Assembly (NCBI RefSeq): GCF_024721175.1
Contig: NZ_CP099399.1
Span: 2,666,001-2,730,000, forward strand
Reading direction: 5' to 3'
Length of the DNA stretch: 64,000 nt
Source: Rhizobium sp. Pop5
GTDB lineage: Bacteria > Pseudomonadota > Alphaproteobacteria > Rhizobiales > Rhizobiaceae
Shown here piece after piece: positions 9,977 through 18,298 of this stretch. The notes below the pieces were generated by a model. The model saw nothing but the letters and a program-made list of their open reading frames with translations. It ran no database searches and was not told where the DNA came from. Position 1 is the first letter of the stretch. Each line of letters starts with the position of its first letter. Made by a program: the position numbers and the translations under genes.

Positions 9977-10906
9977 ATGTATGCGCCGAACTCCTGGACC
10001 CCTCCAATGGCCTTTACTGCGAAAAATCTTGCAGCAGACGATCGCTTCCTCGCTGCGATACTGCATTGCGCCAATCAGATGCTTTCGATCTATCGCGAGA
10101 GCCCGCGCATCGCCTCGATTTTCGCAGCTCAGCAACGCTGGCTGATGGCCCATGCCGGCTTTGCACTTCATTACGGCCATCCGGACGACGGCAGGAGCGG
10201 TCTCTATTCCGGCCGCTTCATCGACTTCGCCGTCAAGAACGATATCGCCAGCCGCAACACCGCAGCAGCCTTCATGCAGGAAATGCTGGCCTATCGCTTC
10301 CTGCGCGCGGTTCCCGGCCCCGATAAGCGCACGCGCTATCTGGAGCCCACCGAAATCGCCGAGCAGCATTTCATCCGCTGGCTGGTCGCCCATATGATGA
10401 TCCTCGACAGCCTCGATGGCGGTAAACGCGCCGATAAGATTAGCGCCGATCCCTCCGCGAAGATGGCGGCGATCCAGCCGCTGATCGCAAGGGCGATCAT
10501 CGGCAGCGAGGCGGTGCGCAGTCCGGGCCCGACCTTCAACCTGTTCAATTGGGCGAATTCCGGCGGGCTGGTGATGGACTATCTGATCTCGCGCCTTCCG
10601 GATTTTCCCCGGACGGCCGGGCGTGTTGCGATCGGTCCGCTGTCGCTGAGAGAAATCCGCGAACAGTTCATGATCTCCAACACCCACCTGAAGCGAATTC
10701 TGACACAGGCAGCGACCATGGAGAGCGTCGGCTGGACCGAGCCTTCCCGCAAGGGCGACTTCTGGCTGTCCGGCCGCTTCATTCTTGAATACTGGAATTA
10801 TCAGGCGTCGAAATTCGCCATCATCGATCAGGCCGCCGAGGCGGTGCTCGGGCCTGCGGTCCGCGACGAACCGCAGGCCGAGCGCATCAGTTCAACAGTT
10901 CCTTGA
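9977..10906 (+). CDS. Conserved hypothetical protein with C-terminal helix-turn-helix
   Basis: 309 aa, no family recognised. There is no signal peptide or membrane segment. Residues about 225-260 (LSLREIREQFMISNTHLKRI) read as a helix-turn-helix followed by a wing-like segment ending GWTEPSRKGDFWLS. The N-terminal 200 residues are mostly helical and include a second possible recognition segment near NDIASRNTAAAFMQEML. A DNA-binding regulator is a reasonable guess. The start is uncertain: the ATG at 9977 follows GTGAAAG closely and the ATG at 10007 has no visible ribosome site. Its last 20 bp overlap the 3' end of the convergent yqeY gene. Confidence 0.7.
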   Translation: MYAPNSWTPPMAFTAKNLAADDRFLAAILHCANQMLSIYRESPRIASIFAAQQRWLMAHAGFALHYGHPDDGRSGLYSGRFIDFAVKNDIASRNTAAAFMQEMLAYRFLRAVPGPDKRTRYLEPTEIAEQHFIRWLVAHMMILDSLDGGKRADKISADPSAKMAAIQPLIARAIIGSEAVRSPGPTFNLFNWANSGGLVMDYLISRLPDFPRTAGRVAIGPLSLREIREQFMISNTHLKRILTQAATMESVGWTEPSRKGDFWLSGRFILEYWNYQASKFAIIDQAAEAVLGPAVRDEPQAERISSTVP

Positions 10907-11339
10907 CGGTCGCCGACGCCTTGGCGAAATCCATCTGCCCGGCATAACGCTCCTTGAGCGCCGCCATCACCTTGCCCATGTCCTTGACGCCCGAGGAGCC
11001 CGTCTCCGCAATGATCGCCGAGATGTTGGCGCGCACTTCGCTGTCGGAGAGCTGCTTCGGCATGAAATCCTGGATGACGATGATTTCGGCACGCTCCTTG
11101 GCAGCAAGCTCCGGCCGGGAATTCTCTTCGTAGATCTTTGCCGATTCGTCGCGCTGCTTCACCATCTTGGCGAGGATCTGCAGGATCTCGTCGTCGCTCG
11201 CCTGCTCCTTGCCGGTGCCGCGATTGGCGATATCGCGGTCCTTGATCGCGGCCTGAATGAGGCGGACGGTGGAAAGCCGCTCCGAATCCTTGGCCTTCAT
11301 CGCCTCTTTCAGCTGGGTGGCGAGTTGATCGCGCAGCAT
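10887..11339 (-). CDS. yqeY: GatB/YqeY domain protein
   Basis: 150-aa stand-alone YqeY domain, related to the tRNA-binding tail of the amidotransferase subunit GatB. A role in tRNA-linked amidation or quality control is inferred from that homology and not proven. The protein starts MLRDQLATQLKEAMKAKDSERLS and contains the family block IIVIQDFMPKQLSDSE and a C-terminal KDMGKVMAALKERYAGQMDF. The start at 11339 is set by a strong AAAAAGGAG eight to ten bases upstream; the frame extends ten codons further without such support. It diverges from carA, a common rhizobial neighbour. Confidence 0.92.
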   Translation of the reverse strand: MLRDQLATQLKEAMKAKDSERLSTVRLIQAAIKDRDIANRGTGKEQASDDEILQILAKMVKQRDESAKIYEENSRPELAAKERAEIIVIQDFMPKQLSDSEVRANISAIIAETGSSGVKDMGKVMAALKERYAGQMDFAKASATVKELLN

Positions 11340-11455
11340 GGTCTTACTCCTTTTTTGCTGCCGCTTCATAAACCACGCTGATGCGGCGGATCAAATAAAT
11401 TGCGCGGTCAGGGCGACAAAGCGCAGGAAAACAGCCGCAATCTCGGCTACAAAGA

Positions 11456-11484
11456 GTTGACCGTAAGCGATTGCGTGGCTATCT
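11456..11484 (+). promoter_or_regulatory. Probable housekeeping promoter of carA
   Basis: GTTGAC (11456-11461), a 17-nt spacer and CTATCT (11479-11484) each match five of six positions of the alphaproteobacterial RpoD consensus CTTGAC-N17-CTATAT. Transcription would start near 11491, giving a leader of about 115 nt before carA. Confidence 0.65.
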
Positions 11485-11604
11485 ACCGCCACCTGCACCA
11501 AAATTCGTGATCAGGCCTGAAGACGCGCGGCATAGCCGTGCCCACACGCCTGCGAGATCAAATGGCGACACGCGCGGCAACGCGCGCCGACCGCCGGAAA
11601 CGGG

Positions 11605-12816
11605 ATGAAGATGACCGCGACAGCACCCTGGACAATCGAAAAGCCGACCGCCCTGCTCGTTCTTGCCGACGGCACGGTCATCGAAGGCAAGGGCATCGGC
11701 GCCACCGGCAAGGTCCAGGCCGAAGTGGTCTTCAATACCGCACTGACCGGCTACGAAGAGATTATGACCGACCCCTCCTATCTCGGCCAGATCGTCACCT
11801 TCACCTTTCCCCATATCGGCAATATCGGCACCAACGACGAGGACATCGAGGATCTGACGCCTGCCGCCCGCCACGGCGCCGTCGGCGTCATCTTCAAGGC
11901 CGATATCACCGAACCCTCGAACTACCGCGCCGCCAAGCACCTTGACGCGTGGCTGAAGGCTCGCGGCATCATCGGCCTCTGCGGTATCGACACGCGCGCG
12001 CTGACCGCCTGGATCCGCGAGAACGGCGCCCCGAACGCGGTTATCGCCCACGACCCGAACGGTGTCTTCGACATCGAGACGCTGAAGGCCGAAGCCAAGG
12101 CCTGGAGCGGCCTCGAAGGCCTCGATCTTGCGAAGATCGCCTCCTCGGGCCAGTCCCTGCAATGGACCCAGACCCCGTGGGTCTGGAATGAAGGCTATGG
12201 CGAACTCGGCGCGGCGGACGCGAAATACCACGTCGTCTGCCTCGACTATGGCGTCAAGCGCAACATCCTGCGCCTGTTTGCCGGCCTCGACTGCAAGGTG
12301 ACGGTCATGCCGGCGACGACAAGCGCCGAAGACGTGCTCGCCATGCAGCCGGACGGCATCTTCCTGTCGAACGGCCCGGGCGATCCGGCCGCAACCGGCG
12401 AATATGCCGTGCCGGTGATCCAGACGCTTATCAAGACCGACATTCCTCTCTTCGGCATCTGCCTCGGCCATCAGATGCTCGGCCTCGCGCTCGGCGCCAA
12501 GACCGAGAAGATGCATCAGGGCCACCACGGCGCGAACCACCCGGTCAAGGACCATACGACGGGCAAGGTCGAAATCGTCTCGATGAACCACGGTTTCGCT
12601 GTCGACTCGAAGTCGCTGCCCGATGGCGTTGAAGAGACTCACATTTCGCTTTTCGACGGCACCAATTGCGGCCTGCGCGTCCTCGGCAAGCTGGTCTTCT
12701 CCGTCCAGCACCATCCGGAGGCCTCTCCCGGTCCGCAGGACAGCCACTACCTCTTCCGCCGCTTCGTCAACATGGTGCGCGAGAAGAAGGGCGAACCGGC
12801 ACTCGCCGAGCGCTGA
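11605..12816 (+). CDS. carA: Carbamoyl-phosphate synthase small (glutaminase) subunit
   Basis: Glutamine-hydrolysing subunit feeding ammonia to CarB for carbamoyl phosphate, the precursor of arginine and pyrimidines. 403 aa from the first ATG, 401 from the second (11611, MTATAPW), which many relatives use. The N-terminal CPSase domain has FNTALTGYEEIMTDPSY. The C-terminal class I amidotransferase has SNGPGDP, the nucleophile in FGICLGHQML and the His/Glu pair in QHHPEASPGP. carB lies 10 kb downstream on the same strand, so the two subunits are not in one operon. A clear promoter lies upstream and an intrinsic terminator follows. Confidence 0.97.
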   Translation: MKMTATAPWTIEKPTALLVLADGTVIEGKGIGATGKVQAEVVFNTALTGYEEIMTDPSYLGQIVTFTFPHIGNIGTNDEDIEDLTPAARHGAVGVIFKADITEPSNYRAAKHLDAWLKARGIIGLCGIDTRALTAWIRENGAPNAVIAHDPNGVFDIETLKAEAKAWSGLEGLDLAKIASSGQSLQWTQTPWVWNEGYGELGAADAKYHVVCLDYGVKRNILRLFAGLDCKVTVMPATTSAEDVLAMQPDGIFLSNGPGDPAATGEYAVPVIQTLIKTDIPLFGICLGHQMLGLALGAKTEKMHQGHHGANHPVKDHTTGKVEIVSMNHGFAVDSKSLPDGVEETHISLFDGTNCGLRVLGKLVFSVQHHPEASPGPQDSHYLFRRFVNMVREKKGEPALAER

Positions 12817-12837
12817 TCTCGGGAAATACCGATTTCG

Positions 12838-12870
12838 AAAAGGCCCGTTCAACCGGGCCTTTTTCTTTGC
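12838..12870 (+). terminator. Intrinsic terminator of carA
   Basis: AAAAGGCCCG, loop TTCAA, then CGGGCCTTTTTCTTT: an A-flanked GC stem followed by a T-run, 22 bp after the carA stop codon. Confidence 0.85.
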
Positions 12871-12942
12871 CTCCATATTGACCCCAACTTAACTTGAGGA
12901 ATTATCAAGCTGACTGCAGACATCTGATGCAGGAGAAAATGC

Positions 12943-13263
12943 ATGAGCGGAGCTTTCTATCGAGTCGACAAATTCGCCGTGCCGGCTGCGGCGCGCGAGG
13001 AATTTCTCGTCAATGTGATGATGACGCACAAGGTGCTGGAGGCGCAGGACGGTTTCATCGACCATACGGTGCTGGAACAGGTCGCCGGCCCCGGCGAGTT
13101 CAATTTCGTGACGATCGCCCAATGGGAAAGCGCTGACGTCGTCGAGCGCGTGCGGGCAGCCGTCGCGGCGGCGCACAGGGCCGCGAATTTCGATCCGCAG
13201 GAAATGTTTGCGCGCCTCGGCATTCGTGCCGATATCGCCAGCTACAAACCTGTCGCTGCCTGA
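12943..13263 (+). CDS. Antibiotic biosynthesis monooxygenase (ABM)-fold protein
   Basis: 106-aa single-domain ABM-type dimeric alpha/beta-barrel protein. Family members include small cofactor-free monooxygenases acting on quinols and polyketides, and many of unknown role. Visible markers are FYRVDKFAVPAAAREEF at the N-terminus, the LEAQDGFIDHTVLEQ segment and FVTIAQWESAD, the usual W-E block. The C-terminus ends IASYKPVAA. It stands alone between carA and the convergent MATE gene, with 11 bp to the latter's stop. The substrate is unknown. Confidence 0.8.
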   Translation: MSGAFYRVDKFAVPAAAREEFLVNVMMTHKVLEAQDGFIDHTVLEQVAGPGEFNFVTIAQWESADVVERVRAAVAAAHRAANFDPQEMFARLGIRADIASYKPVAA

Positions 13264-13274
13264 CGGCGAGGGCC

Positions 13275-14678
13275 TCAGGCGGCGGCAGTTGCTCCCTGCC
13301 GGCGAAGGAGGACATAGAAGCGCGCGCAGAGCATGACGGCTGCTGCCGCCAGTCCGACGAGGAAGCCGAACCAGATGCCGATGCCGCCGAACCCGAGCGG
13401 GAAAGCAAAGGCCCAGGCGAGGAAGAAGCCGATCGGCCAATAGGCGATCAGTGCCATGATCATCGGCACGCGCGCATCCTTCAGGCCGCGCAGCAATCCG
13501 TTGGCGATCACCTGCAGCCCATCGACGAGCTGAAAGAGCCCGGCAACGACGATCAGCGGCCCGGCATAGGCAAGCACCTCGGGCGCCTCGGGCGAACTGA
13601 CGTCAAGGAACCAGCTCCCGAGGAATTGCGGCATTGTGGCAAAGAGCACCGAGCCGACCGCCGAGATCGCGCAGGCGATGCCGACGACCATGATCGACGC
13701 GCGCACCAGCCCGTCATAATCGCCCTGCCCGTGCGCGACGCCGACGCGCACCGTCGCCGCCTGGCTGAGACCGAGCGGGATCATGAAGGCGATCGAGGCC
13801 CATTGCAGGGCGATGCCGTGCGCGGCGAGCTCGATGGTGCCGATATAGCCCATCAGCAACGAGGCCACCGTGAACAGGCTGACCTCCGCAAGGATGGTAA
13901 CGCTGATCGGCAGACCGAGCCGAATGACCTCCAGCAGCGCATGCCAGTCGGGCTTCCAGAACCGAACGAAGATTTCGTAGCGTCGCGTCTCTTCCCGCTT
14001 CTCTACGAAGGCGAGGATGAACAGGAAACCGGCCGTCTGCACCACGACCGAAACGATCGCCGCGCCCTCTAGCCCCATGGCCGGAAAGCCGAAATGACCG
14101 AGCACGAGGGCATAGGCGAAGATCGCATTCAACACCAGCGTGACAATAGTGACGTTGAGGATGATGCCCGCCTTGCCGATGGCGCTGACCAGCGCCCGCA
14201 TCACGTTGAAGAGCAACGCCGGCAACACGCCGAACTGGCCGATCATGATATAGCCGTGAGCGAGCTTCGCCACCTCCGGCTTCTGCTGCGCGAAGAGCAG
14301 GATCTGCTCGGAATTGAAGAAGGCCGGCTGCATGATGACCCAATAGCCGATCACCACCCAGAGACCCATGCGTAGCGACCGGCGCACGGAGACGACGTCG
14401 CCGCGGCCGTAGGCCTGCGCCACCATCGGTATGACGGCGATGGCAAAGCCCGAACCGAAGATCAGGATCGTAAACAGGAACTGGGCCGAGAGAACCATCG
14501 CCGCCAGATGCTCAGCACCGAGGCGGCCGACGATCATCACATCAGTCGTATTGATGCCGAGCTGGGCGAGTTGGGCGCCGATCAGGGGAATGCCGAGCGC
14601 CAGCGTTGCGCGGAAATGCGCGCCCCAACGATTATCGGTTGTCGGCGCAAGCCTGCGCACGTCGATCGGCGTGTCCAT
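13275..14678 (-). CDS. MATE family multidrug efflux transporter
   Basis: Inner-membrane cation-coupled exporter of the MATE family, 467 aa with about twelve hydrophobic segments in two MatE halves. Early motifs are LGIPLIGAQLAQLGINTTDVMIVGRLG (first half, split here by the reader at the Gly-Thr core) and VIPMVAQAYGRGD, which is highly typical. The second half has GLPISVTILAEVSLFT and PLGLSQAATVRVG. It is NorM-like, probably exporting cationic drugs or dyes; the substrate is inference. No local regulator is evident, but an inverted repeat lies about 105 bp upstream (14783-14803). Confidence 0.9.
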   Translation of the reverse strand: MDTPIDVRRLAPTTDNRWGAHFRATLALGIPLIGAQLAQLGINTTDVMIVGRLGAEHLAAMVLSAQFLFTILIFGSGFAIAVIPMVAQAYGRGDVVSVRRSLRMGLWVVIGYWVIMQPAFFNSEQILLFAQQKPEVAKLAHGYIMIGQFGVLPALLFNVMRALVSAIGKAGIILNVTIVTLVLNAIFAYALVLGHFGFPAMGLEGAAIVSVVVQTAGFLFILAFVEKREETRRYEIFVRFWKPDWHALLEVIRLGLPISVTILAEVSLFTVASLLMGYIGTIELAAHGIALQWASIAFMIPLGLSQAATVRVGVAHGQGDYDGLVRASIMVVGIACAISAVGSVLFATMPQFLGSWFLDVSSPEAPEVLAYAGPLIVVAGLFQLVDGLQVIANGLLRGLKDARVPMIMALIAYWPIGFFLAWAFAFPLGFGGIGIWFGFLVGLAAAAVMLCARFYVLLRRQGATAAA

Positions 14679-14782
14679 GACACCTGTCCTGCGGTTGAAA
14701 TATGCGTCGCCGCGCAGTTTTTTGGCGAAATACCCCCCGGACTTAGAGGAAAGCCCCGCAAAGAACCACCCTAAAGGAGGCA

Positions 14783-14803
14783 GATGATGAAAAATTCATC
14801 ATC
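14783..14803. promoter_or_regulatory. Inverted repeat between two efflux genes
   Basis: GATGATGAA-AAA-TTCATCATC is a perfect 9-bp inverted repeat in the 145-bp gap upstream of the MATE gene and just downstream of the MFS gene. It could be an operator or a weak terminator stem. The same bases contain the start of a tiny plus-strand ORF (14784-14819) with a strong ribosome-binding site. Confidence 0.4.
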
Positions 14804-14823
14804 ACATCAGTGTTTCTGATCGA

Positions 14824-16068
14824 TCAGCCCGCAGCTTCCAAAGCCTCTGCCGGCGCACGAATCCGGACGCGGGTGAGGAACACGCCGGCGGCCAGCAGGA
14901 TGAACAGCGCAGCCGTCAGATAGGGCGCGCCGGCGAAGGTGACCGGCGCATCGGCCCGTGTGAAATAACCGAACATCTGCGTGAAGATCAGCGGCCCGAT
15001 GATGGTCGTGATGCTGCTGAGGCTGGTGAGTGCACCCTGCAGTTCGCCCTGCGCCGAAGGTGGCACCTTGCCGGCGGCGATGCTGCGTAGCGGCGGATCG
15101 GCGACGTTCTCCATGACGGTGGCGACGATCACGACATAAACCACCCAGCCCTGCCAGGCAAAAGCATAGCCGATCAGACCCGCAGCGGAAAAACACAGGC
15201 CGAGAAGCGCGGTCTTCCATTCGCCGAGCAGAGGCACGACACGCGGTAGAACCAGTCCCATGACGAGCGCGGCGCCGATGCCGTAGATGCCGAGCGACAG
15301 GCCGATCTGCCCTTCGCTCCAGCCGTAGCGATAGGTCGAGACGAACGACCAGACCGAGGGATAGACGGCATGCGCCAGGAAGAACAGGAACATGACGAGG
15401 CTGACCCAGCCGATGCCGGGGTAGTGGCGCATCTGGCGCAGTGCGCCGAGCGGATTGGCGCGCTTCCACTCGAAGCGGCGGCGGTTCTTCGCCTCCAGCG
15501 TTTCCGGCAGCAGGAAGCAGGCGGCTATGAAGTTGAGAAGCGACAGCGCAGCCGCGCCGAGGAACGGCACGCGCGGGCCGAATTCGCCGAGAAACCCGCC
15601 GACGACGGGACCGATCGTGAAGCCGACGCCGAAAGCGATGCCGATCAGTCCGAAATTCTTCGCCCGGTTCTCCTCCGTGCTGATGTCGGCGATATAGGCC
15701 GAGCAGGTGGCGAAGCTGCCGCCGCTGATGCCGGCAAGGACGCGACCGACGAACAGCATCCAGAAGCTGGTGGCGATGCCGCAGATGAAATTGTCGATCG
15801 CGAAGGTCAGCACCGAAAGCAAAAGGACGGGCCGGCGACCGAAACGATCCGACAGGTTTCCGAGCAGCGGCGCGAACAGGAACTGCATGCCGGCATAGAC
15901 GAGCATCAGCCAGCCACCGTCGACCGCCGCATCGCTGACGCTGCCGCCGGTCAGTTGTTCGAGATAGGCGGGCAGCACCGGCATGATGATGGCGATGCCG
16001 ATAATGTCGAGAAAGAGGATGACGAAGACCAGGAAAAGGCCGCGGCGAACGAATTTGGGATCAAGCAT
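14824..16068 (-). CDS. Tetracycline-resistance-type MFS drug transporter
   Basis: 414-aa major facilitator with twelve predicted membrane segments, resembling the Tet (TCR) drug:proton antiporter group. Motif A is seen as GNLSDRFGRRPVLLLS. Motif C-like glycines occur in the fifth helix (GIAFGVGFTIGPVVGGFLGE), a hallmark of antiporters. The N-terminus FLVFVILFLDIIGIAIIMPV is typical of TetA-like proteins. Whether tetracycline is a substrate cannot be judged: chromosomal rhizobial members are often annotated this way without resistance data. No divergent TetR gene accompanies it, unlike classical tet loci. Confidence 0.88.
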   Translation of the reverse strand: MLDPKFVRRGLFLVFVILFLDIIGIAIIMPVLPAYLEQLTGGSVSDAAVDGGWLMLVYAGMQFLFAPLLGNLSDRFGRRPVLLLSVLTFAIDNFICGIATSFWMLFVGRVLAGISGGSFATCSAYIADISTEENRAKNFGLIGIAFGVGFTIGPVVGGFLGEFGPRVPFLGAAALSLLNFIAACFLLPETLEAKNRRRFEWKRANPLGALRQMRHYPGIGWVSLVMFLFFLAHAVYPSVWSFVSTYRYGWSEGQIGLSLGIYGIGAALVMGLVLPRVVPLLGEWKTALLGLCFSAAGLIGYAFAWQGWVVYVVIVATVMENVADPPLRSIAAGKVPPSAQGELQGALTSLSSITTIIGPLIFTQMFGYFTRADAPVTFAGAPYLTAALFILLAAGVFLTRVRIRAPAEALEAAG

Positions 16069-16261
16069 GAGGCATCTCTACAGCGATGATTTTCTGAAAA
16101 GACGATCGCGTCGCCGGAAAGGTGACATAGCTCAGAAAATAAACCGAAACAATCCGTGAACATTCAAAGTTTTTGATGTTGCTGTACGCGAAATTTATGC
16201 TGCGTCCTGGATGTAAGCGCCACAAGCCCCGAAGATGGACGCGGACGGGATCGTCGGACAT

Positions 16262-17944
16262 CTATGCGCCAACTCCGAAAGCGCCCAGGAGCTTCGCAAC
16301 CGCACCTTCATCGCGATAGGGAAATGTTCTTTGCACCAGCTCCGGGCTTAGCCGAGGCTGAAGGCTGCGCGCCTCGACCTCACTGCGCCTCCGCCGCACT
16401 TCGTCGCCGCGCATAGCGTGAGCTGCGGCAAGCAAAATCAGGGTCCGCCAGGACTTTTTGGGAATATTTTCGAAATCCTCGACCGCATCGTCCGCACGGC
16501 CTTGCTGAAACCGGATAAAGCCCCTGACTGCCCAGAACCACACAGGCGGATATTTCGACTTCCTGAAGCATTCTTCGATTTCGGTTGCGGCCTTCTCCAG
16601 ATCACCAGCGTAGTGAAGCAACTCGGCATGATCGGCGCGGATCTCAACGTCGCCCGGCGCAAGGTCGCGTGCTTTGACGTAGTGGGATTCCGCACCATCA
16701 TGGTTTCGCATCGCCAGTTGAACCGATGCCGCCGCAAAGTGGGAAAAGGCGTGGTTATTGTCGAGCTGCAGCGCAATGCGCGAGATTTCTTCGGCATGAT
16801 GCAATACTTCGAATACGCCCTCCATGGAGAAGCGATAAGTAAGTGCAAGGGCATGCATCGCATGCGCGTCGATGAGCGTTGGATCAAGTTCCGTTGCCTT
16901 CTTGAAAAAGCGTTCCGCCTCGGGCAGCAGATGTTTGGCGTCGAGCATCCTGCCGTAAAGAAAGTTCTCGTATGCCGACCAGGACGCCTCCGGTTTCCGG
17001 GCAACGGTCGTTGATGCAGCGGAAAGCACCTTGTCCACGACGAGCGACACAACGCCCGTCGCAACCAGTTCGATGGCGTCGATATCGCAATCCGCAGGAA
17101 GATCGAAGGCCCTCGACCAGAGGATTGAGGTGGCCGAGGTTCGCAGGAACCTGACGTTCAACCGGAACGGACCGGCCCCATGTACGCCGATACTGACCGT
17201 ATAGTCGTGGGCACGCCTGCCCATTTCAGTCGCTGAGGCAGAGGCGACGTCGATCCAGTGGCGGTCCGAAAGGAACTGTTCGAGGCCGGCGGTGACCAGC
17301 CCCATGACCTCCTGCTGATGGGGAAGAGGTGAGAAGATGATCCCAATTCTGACCAGGACTTTTTCCGGGTCCAACGACACTGATTCAGCAATGGGCAAGG
17401 ACTCCGCCTTCCCGGCTCCCGTATGACTGGGTTGCCAGTGCCAGACGCGAACGGGCCGCTCGATATTCTTCAGGCGTTTTTCGCCACCCTCCACGAACTC
17501 GCCGCCGATCCGCGCGGCGATCTGGTGGTAGACACCATCGGTGATGCAGATGCCGCCGGGTACGGCACTCGCCTCAACCCGGGAGGCGACGTTTACGCCG
17601 TCACCGAACATATCCGTGCCGTCGACCAGCACGTCGGCAAGGTTGATCCCGATCCGGAGAACCATATGGGTGTTTTCCGGCTCGCGGCGCACCAGTTCGC
17701 TCTGTATCGCCATCGCGCATTCGACCGCCCCCGTAGCGGAATCGAATACCGACAGGGTTCCGTCGCCGATCAGCTTGAATATCCTGCCGCCGTTGCGCTC
17801 GATGTTCGGCGCGATGACGTCAGCCTGCAGCGCCTTGATCTGAACAAGGGTCGCCTCTTCGTTACTCTCCATGAGGCGGGCATAACCGACCACATCCGTG
17901 GCCATGATCGCAGCCAGCCGCCGCTTGACAGGAACGCTCGCCAT
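16262..17944 (-). CDS. Class III adenylate/guanylate cyclase with TPR region
   Basis: 560-aa cytoplasmic protein. An N-terminal class III cyclase domain (about 5-180) keeps the needed residues: first metal Asp in MATDVVGYARLM, second in KLIGDGTLSVF, and the transition-state Asn/Arg pair in GDGVNVASRVE. The Lys and Asp in KLIGDG and FGDGVN suggest ATP as substrate. A middle domain (about 195-320) resembles the TolB/FlgO-like fold found in this family. The C-terminal half has TPR-like helices (SAYENFLYGRMLDAKHLLPE onward). Rhizobia carry many such cyclases whose signals are unknown. It has no obvious operon partner; both flanks are non-coding. Confidence 0.88.
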   Translation of the reverse strand: MASVPVKRRLAAIMATDVVGYARLMESNEEATLVQIKALQADVIAPNIERNGGRIFKLIGDGTLSVFDSATGAVECAMAIQSELVRREPENTHMVLRIGINLADVLVDGTDMFGDGVNVASRVEASAVPGGICITDGVYHQIAARIGGEFVEGGEKRLKNIERPVRVWHWQPSHTGAGKAESLPIAESVSLDPEKVLVRIGIIFSPLPHQQEVMGLVTAGLEQFLSDRHWIDVASASATEMGRRAHDYTVSIGVHGAGPFRLNVRFLRTSATSILWSRAFDLPADCDIDAIELVATGVVSLVVDKVLSAASTTVARKPEASWSAYENFLYGRMLDAKHLLPEAERFFKKATELDPTLIDAHAMHALALTYRFSMEGVFEVLHHAEEISRIALQLDNNHAFSHFAAASVQLAMRNHDGAESHYVKARDLAPGDVEIRADHAELLHYAGDLEKAATEIEECFRKSKYPPVWFWAVRGFIRFQQGRADDAVEDFENIPKKSWRTLILLAAAHAMRGDEVRRRRSEVEARSLQPRLSPELVQRTFPYRDEGAVAKLLGAFGVGA

Positions 17945-18059
17945 TCGCCCTCCGAGAAGTTCCCACAGATCGCATCCATAAGTTTAGCGAAGCTAACACA
18001 GAACCGCTCCTCCGTCTTCGCAAGAGCAGGCAGACAATGAGCAGAAGATGATGCCTTAA

Positions 18060-18187
18060 TCGACGGTCGAGGTCCTCTGTTGAGCGATGACGCTGACACT
18101 CCCCCTTTGCGGGACGGCGGCGCGAAAACTGCGCTCCCTTGCAATCGCCGCGAAGGCATCCAGATCACTCAAGGGAAGATCCTTCAT
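18060..18187 (-). pseudogene. Remnant of a LysR-type regulator (5' end only, frameshifted)
   Basis: From an ATG at 18187, with GGGAG upstream, the minus strand encodes MKDLPLSDLDAFAAIARE then RSFRAA, a typical LysR start. The frame then runs into noise and stops at 18059. Moving by one base restores RKGGVSASSL, the next part of the LysR recognition helix. After that no LysR sequence continues. So one frameshift plus loss of most of the gene is visible. The position, divergent from an aldo/keto reductase, is a standard place for an intact LysR regulator. Confidence 0.7.
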
Positions 18188-18298
18188 TGTGCATTCTCCC
18201 GCACAGCCTGTGCGATACCATCCGGATTATCGGACAAATGCGAAAACGGTAAAACGACATCCGACAGCGCCGCTCCGGCGCGGACGAAGGAGAAGACG

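Noticed and set aside
11479..12876. 465-codon minus-strand frame
   Set aside because: Antisense to carA and passes through its terminator.
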